Source of the DNA: Clostridiales bacterium
GTDB lineage: Bacteria; Bacillota; Clostridia; Christensenellales; Borkfalkiaceae
NCBI GenBank assembly: GCA_003538975.1
Contig: DPQQ01000001.1
Location: 212,929-233,403, forward strand
Length of the DNA stretch: 20,475 bases
Direction: 5' to 3'
The position numbers and the translations under genes are program-made. This document shows positions 15,544-20,475 of this stretch, one piece after another. The notes under the pieces were generated by a model. The model was not told the origin of the DNA, searched no databases, and saw only the letters and a list, made by a program, of their open reading frames with translations. Every line of letters begins with the position of its first letter. The stretch's first letter is position 1.

Positions 15544-16530
15544 ATGAAAAATTTTATAAAAAAATCGTCGCGGATTCTGATCGCGATTCTACTCTTTATA
15601 CTTCCGCTTTCGGCATGTAAAAAGACGGACGGCGACAAAATCAGCTTAAACGAAGTAACCCATTCCGTATTTTACGCGCCCTTGTACGTTGCGATCGAAA
15701 ACGGATATTTCAAAGAAGAAAACATGACGGTTACGCTCACCAACGGCGGCGGCGCGGATAAAGTAATGACTGCGGTTCTCTCGAAAAACGCCGACATAGG
15801 TCTTATGGGACCCGAAACCGTTATTTATGTAAAATCGCAAGGCAAAACCGACTGTCCCGCGGTTATAGGACAGCTGACGAGATGCGACGGAGCGTTTCTG
15901 TTGTCCCGTAAGCCCGAAACCGACTTTAAGATAGAAGACCTTAAAGGCAAAAACATTCTGGCAGGGAGAGCCGGCGGCGTACCCGCGATGTCCTTCGAAT
16001 ATATTTTAGGCGAACTCGGACTTAAAAACAACGTCGATTACGAGCTTAACTTCGGCGTGCAGTTCAACCTTATGACGGCAGCCTTCGAAGGCGGCACCGG
16101 CGATTACTGCACGATGTTCGAACCGACGGCCTCGGAATATCAGAAGAGCGGCAAAGGCTATATAGTCGCGGCGATGGGCGAACTCTCCGGCGAAATCCCC
16201 TATACTTCGTTCGTAGCCCTTAACAGCTATTGCGAAAAGAACGAAAAGCAGGTTAAAAACTTCCTTAAAGCGATTAAAAAAGGTCTCGAATATATAAAGA
16301 CTCACACCGACGAAGAAGTCGCCGAAGTAATAAAAGGACAGTTCGTCGGAACGAGCGTCGAGTCGCTTGCCGCTTCCGTAAAAAGCTACCGCGGCATTAA
16401 CGCCTGGGCGAAAAATCTCGTTCCGACCGAAACGGGATTTTCGAGACTTCAGAATATTATGGAATACGCGGGCGAACTCCCTAAGCGTATAGCGTTTTCC
16501 GAACTCGTAACGACAAAATATCTCCCGTAA
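15544..16530 (+). CDS. ABC transporter substrate-binding lipoprotein (NMT1/THI5-like)
   Basis: This 328-residue lipoprotein should bind the solute for the second importer. The signal peptide (M-K-N-F-I-K-K then a hydrophobic run) ends in a perfect lipobox L-S-A-C with Cys25. The mature protein has the family pattern: V-T-H-S-V-F-Y-A-P-L-Y-V-A near 37-49, G-G-G-A-D-K-V-M-T-A near 67-76, and A-D-I-G-L-M-G-P-E near 83-91. These are shared with a broad clostridial and bacillar group of uncharacterised TauT/NitT-type binding proteins. I start at ATG 15544, five bases after GGAG, not at the TTG one codon earlier, which is too close. It begins a plus-strand operon with the ATPase and permease genes, divergent from valS. 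It differs clearly from the binding protein at 1896-2897, so the two importers probably have different ligands. Confidence 0.88.
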   Translation: MKNFIKKSSRILIAILLFILPLSACKKTDGDKISLNEVTHSVFYAPLYVAIENGYFKEENMTVTLTNGGGADKVMTAVLSKNADIGLMGPETVIYVKSQGKTDCPAVIGQLTRCDGAFLLSRKPETDFKIEDLKGKNILAGRAGGVPAMSFEYILGELGLKNNVDYELNFGVQFNLMTAAFEGGTGDYCTMFEPTASEYQKSGKGYIVAAMGELSGEIPYTSFVALNSYCEKNEKQVKNFLKAIKKGLEYIKTHTDEEVAEVIKGQFVGTSVESLAASVKSYRGINAWAKNLVPTETGFSRLQNIMEYAGELPKRIAFSELVTTKYLP

Positions 16531-16599
16531 GCCGCCTTATTCAACCGATACTTCGATACCGAAAAAGGTCTCCGATAAAAACAACCAAGGTAAAAGACT

Positions 16600-17394
16600 A
16601 TGACCACACCGACAGAAAAAACAATCTCCGCAAATACCGCGGAAGAAATTCTGAAATTAGAAAACGTTTCATGCGCCTATCATACCGAATCGGGCGAAAC
16701 TCTCGCCGTCGACGACCTGTCGTTTTCGGCAAAAAAAGGCGAATTTATTTCGATAATCGGACCGTCAGGCTGCGGTAAAACCACCGTTTTGACCATGATA
16801 GCCGGACTTATAAAACCTTCCGGCGGAAAAATCACGATCGGCGGGAATTCCGCAAGCGGAAAAAGCATCGGCTACATGCTGCAAAAGGATCAGCTTTTCC
16901 CTTGGCGGACTGTTCTCAAAAACGTTTATCTTCCTCTCGAAGTCAAAAAAATTACTACTAAAGAAAACTTCGACTACGGCAAAGAGCTTCTGATAAAATA
17001 CGGGCTTAAAGACTTTATGAACTCCTACCCCGATGAGCTTTCTGGAGGAATGAGGCAGCGCGCCGCGCTTATAAGAACTCTCGTTTTCCGTCCCGCGCTT
17101 CTTCTTCTGGACGAACCGTTTTCCGCTCTCGACTATCAGACGAGACTGTCCGTTTCGGAAGACGTATATAAAATCATCCGTTCCGAAAATCAAACGGCGG
17201 TTCTCGTCACTCACGACATAAGCGAAGCGATTTCGCTCTCTGACAGAATTATCGTCTTAACGAAACGCCCCTGCCGCGTAAAAACCGTTCATAAGATAAA
17301 TTTCGGCAATACACCGCCGCTTAAACGCAGAGAATCGCCTGAATTTTCAAAATGGTTCGAAATACTTTTCAAGGAACTCAAGACCGATGACTGA
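16600..17394 (+). CDS. ABC transporter ATP-binding protein (TauB/SsuB/NrtD-like)
   Basis: This 264-residue ATPase energises the second importer. Motifs are all canonical: Walker A GPSGCGKTT (54-62), Q-loop in M-L-Q-K-D-Q (Gln95), P-W-R-T-V-L near 101-106 (typical of the nitrate/sulfonate/taurine class), signature L-S-G-G-M-R-Q-R (147-154), Walker B L-L-L-L-D-E-P (167-173) and switch His205 in V-T-H-D. The first about 18 residues are a variable extension. The start ATG has an AAGG site nine bases upstream. It follows the binding-protein gene by 69 bases, and its end overlaps the permease start by eight bases, implying coupled translation. Unlike the ATPase at 364-1056, its signature motif is normal. 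Confidence 0.92.
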   Translation: MTTPTEKTISANTAEEILKLENVSCAYHTESGETLAVDDLSFSAKKGEFISIIGPSGCGKTTVLTMIAGLIKPSGGKITIGGNSASGKSIGYMLQKDQLFPWRTVLKNVYLPLEVKKITTKENFDYGKELLIKYGLKDFMNSYPDELSGGMRQRAALIRTLVFRPALLLLDEPFSALDYQTRLSVSEDVYKIIRSENQTAVLVTHDISEAISLSDRIIVLTKRPCRVKTVHKINFGNTPPLKRRESPEFSKWFEILFKELKTDD

Positions 17395-18268
17395 AGAAAA
17401 AAAGAAATTTAAATCACCCGAAAAAGAAAAACTCTCCCGCGGCAGAAGCGGCAAAACGCTTAAGACAGACTTGAAGCCGGTATCCGAAGAACACCTTTTA
17501 TACGTAAAAAAGCTGAAAAAGGAAAAGATTATCGTAAACGTTCTAAGGTTTGCGGTTCTCGCAGCGTTTCTTATATTCTGGGAACTTTCGGTAAAAATCG
17601 GACTCGTCGACGGCTTCATTTCGAGCTACCCGTCCGAGATAATCGCTACCACGATAACGCTTTTTAAGGAAAACAATCTTTTGACTCACATAGGCGTTAC
17701 CCTTTACGAAACCTTCGTCGGATTTTTGATTTCGGTAGTATTCGGATACGCGCTCGCCCTTGCCATGTGGTGGTCGGAACGGCTTAAAAAAGTGCTTGAA
17801 CCTTACGTCGTGGTGCTTAACAGCCTTCCTAAAATCGCGCTCGGTCCGCTCATCATAATATGGTTCGGCAGCGATAAAAAAGCGATAATCGCCATGGCTG
17901 TTTTAATAAGCATAATCGTCTGTCAGCTGACTATGTTAAACGGCTTTGCCGAAACCGATAAAGACAAGATTTTACTTATGAAATCTCTCGGAGCGAGCAA
18001 GTTCCGGATAATGTATAAACTTGTCATCCCGTCGAGCGGCGCGTGCTTCGTCTCTATGCTTAAAATCGCTCTCGGAATGGCTTGGATAGGCTCGATAATG
18101 GGCGAATATCTCGTATCAAAAGCAGGTCTCGGATACCTTATCGTGTATGGCGGGCAGGTGTTCAAACTCGACCTTGTAATGAGCGCGACGGTAATACTTC
18201 TGATACTTTCGGCTTCGATGTACTTTTTAATCACGCTGGTCGAAAAGCTTACCGTAAAGCACAAATAA
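17387..18268 (+). CDS. ABC transporter permease (TauC/SsuC/NrtB-like)
   Basis: This 293-residue channel subunit of the second importer has a long basic cytoplasmic N-terminus (about residues 1-45, rich in Lys, Arg and Glu) before the first membrane helix, an extension that the permease at 1044-1802 lacks. About six helices follow. The EAA-type loop, L-M-K-S-L-G-A-S-K-F-R-I near residues 198-209, is where the ATPase docks. The start ATG overlaps the ATPase stop and has an AAGGA site inside the ATPase gene. It is the last gene of the operon; the first clear terminator downstream is 400 bases away at 18671-18699. Family is firm, substrate unknown. Confidence 0.92.
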   Translation: MTEEKKKFKSPEKEKLSRGRSGKTLKTDLKPVSEEHLLYVKKLKKEKIIVNVLRFAVLAAFLIFWELSVKIGLVDGFISSYPSEIIATTITLFKENNLLTHIGVTLYETFVGFLISVVFGYALALAMWWSERLKKVLEPYVVVLNSLPKIALGPLIIIWFGSDKKAIIAMAVLISIIVCQLTMLNGFAETDKDKILLMKSLGASKFRIMYKLVIPSSGACFVSMLKIALGMAWIGSIMGEYLVSKAGLGYLIVYGGQVFKLDLVMSATVILLILSASMYFLITLVEKLTVKHK

Positions 18269-18534
18269 CCGTTAAGCAAGTAGCGGTAATGTACGACTTT
18301 ACCCGGGAACGGCTTGCCGAAATACTACCTGATTGCCGAGAATACGGCTAACTTGCATGGTTTTGCCGGACAATATGCTTTTTGTACACCTTTCCCATAC
18401 CTGTTTTACCGAAACCGTACCAAAGATAATAGCGACAATACGCCGATTACAAACGGAGCGACTTATAAATCGCTCCGAAAACAATATGTTGACTAACAAA
18501 TTTTTACTGCAAAACCGACCTGCGATAAAACCGC
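18269..18534. other. Non-coding stretch with short repeats and a strong hairpin
   Basis: No open frame here has a ribosome-binding site or family pattern, and all frames are broken or short. Visible structure: three related words, TTGCCGAAATAC (18314-18325), TTGCCGAGAATAC (18333-18345) and TTGCCGGACAATA (18363-18375); a GGTAA/TTACC hairpin at about 18284-18302; GCCG/CGGC at 18335-18348; and a perfect 8-bp stem CGGAGCGA (18454-18461) with TCGCTCCG (18470-18477). It may be the 3' untranslated part of the ABC operon, a decayed element or a structured RNA; I cannot decide. Confidence 0.4.
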
Positions 18535-18706
18535 TTACAAAAGATTAAATTTTTTATATAATATTTCTAAAAGCGGCGAGTACGACAAAATGGTTTTTCA
18601 ATCTTCTAAGATAACGCCAAATTTTGCCACAAATAACTATTCGGCGCGCCAAATTCTGCCTGCGCAAAAAAAAGCAGGGGCTTAAAAAACCTCTGCTTTT
18701 ATGTTT
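18535..18706 (+). ncRNA. Candidate small transcript (promoter plus terminator)
   Basis: Plus-strand TTACAA (18535-18540), 16-base spacer, TATAAT (18557-18562), and then the terminator at 18671-18699 would give an RNA of about 135 bases starting near 18569. It contains a 31-codon frame (18590-18685) with no convincing ribosome-binding site, and that frame runs into the terminator stem, so a non-coding RNA is more likely than a peptide. AT-rich sequence can mimic a -10 box, so this stays a candidate. Confidence 0.25.
18671..18699. terminator. Intrinsic terminator between the ABC operon and rubredoxin
   Basis: AAAGCAGGGG (18671-18680) pairs with CCTCTGCTTT (18690-18699), with one G-U pair. TTTTATGTTTTT follows on the plus strand and an A-run precedes it, so it can end transcription from both sides: the importer operon on the plus strand and rubrerythrin-rubredoxin on the minus strand. 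Confidence 0.7.
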
Positions 18707-18721
18707 TTATAATATTGTCCG

Positions 18722-18776
18722 ACCGCGAGCCGGCATTTTTACCATAGGTCGCATTTTACCGTAGGTCGGCACTTTT
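18722..18776. repeat. Three imperfect tandem units of 17-19 bases
   Basis: Three consecutive units share the plan ACC-n-TAGGTCGGCA-TTTT: 18722-18740 (19 bases), 18741-18757 (17 bases) and 18758-18776 (19 bases). The second and third are closest to each other; the first matches the third at 14 of 19 positions. The array lies 12 bases beyond the rubredoxin stop codon and before the terminator, so it would be in the 3' untranslated part of that mRNA. No function is evident. Confidence 0.55.
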
Positions 18777-18788
18777 GCTTTGAAAAGA

Positions 18789-18941
18789 TTACTCTTCCGT
18801 AAAAGCGTCTTTTCCGAGACCGCATACGGGGCAAACCCAGTCTTCGGGGACGTCTTCCCACTTAGTGCCGGGAGCGACGCCGCTATCCGGATCGCCGAGA
18901 GTTTCGTCGTAAACGTATCCGCAAGGACAAACGTATTTCAT
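18789..18941 (-). CDS. Rubredoxin with a shortened first metal-binding loop (CxC)
   Basis: Rubredoxin is a small one-iron electron carrier that in anaerobes can supply electrons to rubrerythrins and other oxygen- or peroxide-reducing enzymes. The 50-residue protein matches the family along its length: G-D-P-D-S-G-V-A-P-G-T near 16-26, W-E-D-V-P-E-D-W-V-C-P-V-C-G at 28-41, and the final G-K-D-A-F. The second Cys pair is the normal CPVCG (37-41). The first reads V-C-P-C-G-Y (Cys5 and Cys7), one residue shorter than the usual C-x-x-C-G. The DNA is unambiguous there and the frame is intact. Start ATG with GGAGA. It lies 12 bases after the rubrerythrin gene on the same strand, surely co-transcribed. 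Confidence 0.93.
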   Translation of the reverse strand: MKYVCPCGYVYDETLGDPDSGVAPGTKWEDVPEDWVCPVCGLGKDAFTEE

Positions 18942-18953
18942 ATCGCGTTCTCC

Positions 18954-19499
18954 TTATTTTCCGAAATATCTTTCGAGCAAGCCTTTGAACGCTCTGCCGT
19001 GGCGCGCTTCGTCGCGAGCCATTTCGTGTACGGTGTCGTGAATAGCGTCAAGACCTAATTCTTTTGCTTTTTTAGCGAGCGCGGTCTTGCCGGCGGTTGC
19101 TCCGTTTTCGGCTTCAACTCTCATTTCGAGATTCTTTTTGGTGGAATCGGTAACGACTTCGCCCAAAAGTTCGGCAAATTTAGCGGCGTGTTCGGCTTCT
19201 TCGTAAGCAGCCTTCTCCCAATAAGCGCCGATTTCGGGATAGCCTTCTCTGTAAGCGACTCTCGCCATGGCAAGATACATGCCGACTTCGGAACATTCGC
19301 CGGTAAAGTTCATTCTGAGACCTTCGACGATTTCGGGATCAACGCCCTGAGCAACGCCTACAACGTGTTCTGCCGCCCACGACATATCGCCTTTCTGTTC
19401 CGTAAACTTGGAAGCCGGCGCGCCGCACTGGGGGCATCTTTCGGGGGCGGAATCCCCTTCGTGTACATATCCGCATACCTGACATACAAACTTTTTCAT
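18954..19499 (-). CDS. Reverse-type rubrerythrin (N-terminal rubredoxin domain, C-terminal ferritin-like domain)
   Basis: This 181-residue protein should reduce hydrogen peroxide to water in the cytoplasm. Its domain order is the reverse of classical rubrerythrin: the rubredoxin-like FeS4 site comes first (Cys6, Cys9, Cys22, Cys25), then the four-helix diiron domain. Likely diiron ligands lie in G-E-C-S-E (68-71), E-E-A-E-H (100-104), V-E-A-E-N (128-132) and D-E-A-R-H (163-167). Clostridial reverse rubrerythrins are induced by oxygen and peroxide under PerR control. The context agrees: perR is directly upstream on the same strand and a rubredoxin gene directly downstream. Start ATG with GAGG. 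Its own promoter is not obvious; a PerR half-site-like TTATAAT occurs at 19593-19599. Confidence 0.93.
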   Translation of the reverse strand: MKKFVCQVCGYVHEGDSAPERCPQCGAPASKFTEQKGDMSWAAEHVVGVAQGVDPEIVEGLRMNFTGECSEVGMYLAMARVAYREGYPEIGAYWEKAAYEEAEHAAKFAELLGEVVTDSTKKNLEMRVEAENGATAGKTALAKKAKELGLDAIHDTVHEMARDEARHGRAFKGLLERYFGK

Positions 19500-19611
19500 T
19501 TTTAATACCTCGTTATCTGATTTTTTATTTTACGCCGATCGACGGCGGTTTTTACTTTTGTTTTTATTTTTGTGAATTTTATTTAATGGATTTTATAATT
19601 TTATATGAGAG

Positions 19612-20010
19612 TTATATAAGAGTTTCGTTTTCTTTAATCTTCTTCATACACTCGTCGCAGGTAAAGCGCATAATCAGTTCGTAACTTTTTATATCCTTAC
19701 CCGTGAGCTTTTTTAATTTATAAAGAACGTCTTCCCCGTCTAAAAGATCTATTTTTACGTCGAATACCTTGCCGCACTTATCGCACACAAGATGGTCGTG
19801 CGGAATATTTTTGTCGTAACGGCAGATACCGTTCGGCATCGGAATTTTGCGGATCGCCCCGCTATCCGACAGCGCGGCGAGATTGTTGTAGACGGTTGCC
19901 AGCGCGACGTCCGGTAAATATTCTTTGGTTTTAGAATAAACCTCTTCGGCGGTGAGATGGTCGCTCGAAGCGTTTATTATTTTTAATATCGTCGCCCGCT
20001 GCTTCGTCAT
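19612..20010 (-). CDS. perR: Fur-family peroxide-sensing repressor, PerR type
   Basis: PerR represses peroxide-defence genes and is inactivated when metal-catalysed oxidation hits its ligand histidines. In this 132-residue protein the winged-helix domain includes L-A-T-V-Y-N-N-L (37-44), the recognition-helix pattern of the family. By alignment with B. subtilis PerR, all five regulatory-metal ligands are present: His18, Asp66, His71, His73 and Asp84, the last distinguishing PerR from Fur. The structural zinc site is complete: C-D-K-C (76-79) and C-D-E-C (118-121). The N-terminus is about 19 residues shorter than B. subtilis PerR, but AGGAGA at the right distance supports this ATG. It lies 112 bases upstream of the rubrerythrin gene, with two PerR-like boxes above its own promoter, suggesting autoregulation. 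Confidence 0.88.
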   Translation of the reverse strand: MTKQRATILKIINASSDHLTAEEVYSKTKEYLPDVALATVYNNLAALSDSGAIRKIPMPNGICRYDKNIPHDHLVCDKCGKVFDVKIDLLDGEDVLYKLKKLTGKDIKSYELIMRFTCDECMKKIKENETLI

Positions 20011-20095
20011 CTCCGCTCTCCTTTTTGTTTCCGGTTATCGGTTCGTCCGCCGTTTGTTTTTTCTTCGGCGGCTCCGGACTTCGTTTTACACCGAT

Positions 20096-20124
20096 ATTAT
20101 AACAGAGCTTTTTGCCCTTGTCAA
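20096..20124 (-). promoter_or_regulatory. Consensus sigma-A promoter of perR
   Basis: Minus-strand TTGACA (20119-20124), 17-base spacer, TATAAT (20096-20101): perfect hexamers and spacing. The predicted start is about 20089, with a leader of about 80 bases. Confidence 0.85.
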
Positions 20125-20131
20125 CTATTTT

Positions 20132-20146
20132 TTAGAATATTTCTAA
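20132..20146. promoter_or_regulatory. PerR-like operator, promoter-proximal
   Basis: TTAGAATATTTCTAA has perfect half-sites TTAGAA/TTCTAA. Compared with the B. subtilis PerR box TTATAATNATTATAA it differs at three positions. Its centre lies about 50 bases before the predicted perR start, just upstream of the -35 box. Confidence 0.5.
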
Positions 20147-20152
20147 ATTTTT

Positions 20153-20167
20153 TTAGAATAATTATAA
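20153..20167. promoter_or_regulatory. PerR-like operator, promoter-distal
   Basis: TTAGAATAATTATAA matches the B. subtilis PerR box TTATAATNATTATAA at 13 of 14 defined positions. Its centre is exactly 21 bp from that of the box at 20132-20146, so both face the same side of the helix. Confidence 0.6.
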
Positions 20168-20475
20168 ATCTATATTTTATCTTTAATATTTTTCTTTGCT
20201 TTTTTGCGAAAATTTTATAAAAAATATCTCGTTTTTACTGTAAAATTATCTGAAAAGCCGCCGATAAATGCGGAAAAATATATAATTTAAAGTTTTATAA
20301 CATAAAATCAAGGCGATCGTCATGACCGCCTTGATTTTTGCTTGTTTTTAGTCTTTGTTATTGGTTTTATACAATTTTAAGTTATATAAATATTTGTATA
20401 AATTTGGTTTTAGCATAAAAACAATTTAATTTATATGTAAAAATAAAATCATTTCCCTTAATTCCTTAACGGAAA
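20168..20475. other. AT-rich stretch without a recognisable gene
   Basis: No frame on either strand has a plausible start with a ribosome-binding site. Apart from the terminator at 20304-20338 and a small CCGC/GCGG hairpin near 20260-20275, I see nothing specific. Any gene to the right must lie beyond the window. Confidence 0.5.
20304..20338. terminator. Strong bidirectional intrinsic terminator
   Basis: A 12-bp perfect stem, AAAATCAAGGCG (20304-20315) with CGCCTTGATTTT (20327-20338), flanked by T-runs in both reading directions. No plus-strand gene precedes it in the window, so it most likely ends a leftward transcript entering from beyond the right edge, or an unannotated short RNA. Confidence 0.75.

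Noticed and set aside
18311..18360. An ACCTGAT...AATACGGC segment resembling part of the TPP riboswitch
   Set aside because: The essential CTGAGA element and the 3' GCG-AGGGA part are missing, and no gene follows in the right direction.
18590..18685. 31-codon frame on the plus strand as a small protein gene
   Set aside because: It lacks a convincing ribosome-binding site and runs into the stem of the intrinsic terminator.
19530..19552. CGCCG/CGGCG hairpin between perR and rubrerythrin as a terminator
   Set aside because: The T-run follows it only on the plus strand, the wrong direction for perR, so it is not a terminator for that gene.
19593..19607. PerR box candidate upstream of rubrerythrin
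   Set aside because: Only one half-site (TTATAAT) is present; the second half does not match, and such words are common by chance in AT-rich DNA.

Overview
The window looks like chromosomal DNA from an anaerobic, low-to-moderate-GC Gram-positive bacterium, most likely an uncultured member of the Clostridia (Bacillota). The clues are clostridial-type genes (a reverse-type rubrerythrin next to a rubredoxin, a PerR-type Fur protein, AsnRS, TauT/NitT-type ABC importers with lipoprotein binding proteins), strong GGAG ribosome-binding sites, frequent TTG starts and near-consensus sigma-A promoters. The species cannot be named from the sequence alone. I see no transposase, phage gene, CRISPR array, tRNA or rRNA.

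Layout, left to right. (1) 1-3064: a possible truncated gene at the left edge with its own promoter, then a minus-strand ABC importer operon (binding protein, permease, ATPase; transcribed from 3064 to 364). It is preceded by a structured leader of about 130 nt whose last hairpin covers the ribosome-binding site. (2) 3206-11193: a minus-strand housekeeping operon in the order asnS, plsX, rnc, smc, ftsY, with one clear promoter in front of asnS and one terminator after ftsY. plsX and rnc overlap by one base, and acpP, often found between them, is absent. (3) 11304-12382: a monocistronic four-helix membrane protein of unknown function with its own promoter and terminator. (4) 12557-15366: valS with its own consensus promoter and terminator. 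(5) 15413-18268: the only plus-strand genes, a second TauT/NitT-type ABC importer (binding protein, ATPase, permease) running divergently from valS. (6) 18269-18788: about 520 bases with no convincing gene, but with short repeats, a strong hairpin, a possible small transcript, a terminator and a three-unit tandem repeat. (7) 18789-20167: a minus-strand oxidative-stress cluster of perR, reverse rubrerythrin and rubredoxin. perR has a fully consensus promoter with two PerR-like boxes exactly 21 bp apart just upstream. (8) 20168-20475: AT-rich and geneless apart from a strong bidirectional terminator.

How it fits together: the central operon joins translation (AsnRS), phospholipid synthesis (PlsX), RNA processing (RNase III), chromosome organisation (SMC) and membrane targeting (FtsY), an ordinary Bacillota neighbourhood. 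The two importers probably take up small organic solutes (amino-sulfonate, pyrimidine-precursor or related ligands), but the substrates cannot be read from the sequence. The PerR/rubrerythrin/rubredoxin group is a peroxide-defence module: rubrerythrin reduces peroxide, rubredoxin can feed it electrons, and PerR senses peroxide. The points most worth a second look are the structured leader of the first importer, the in-phase PerR boxes, a Ser in place of a catalytic Asp in RNase III, the CxC spacing in rubredoxin, and the unexplained intergenic region at 18.3-18.8 kb.
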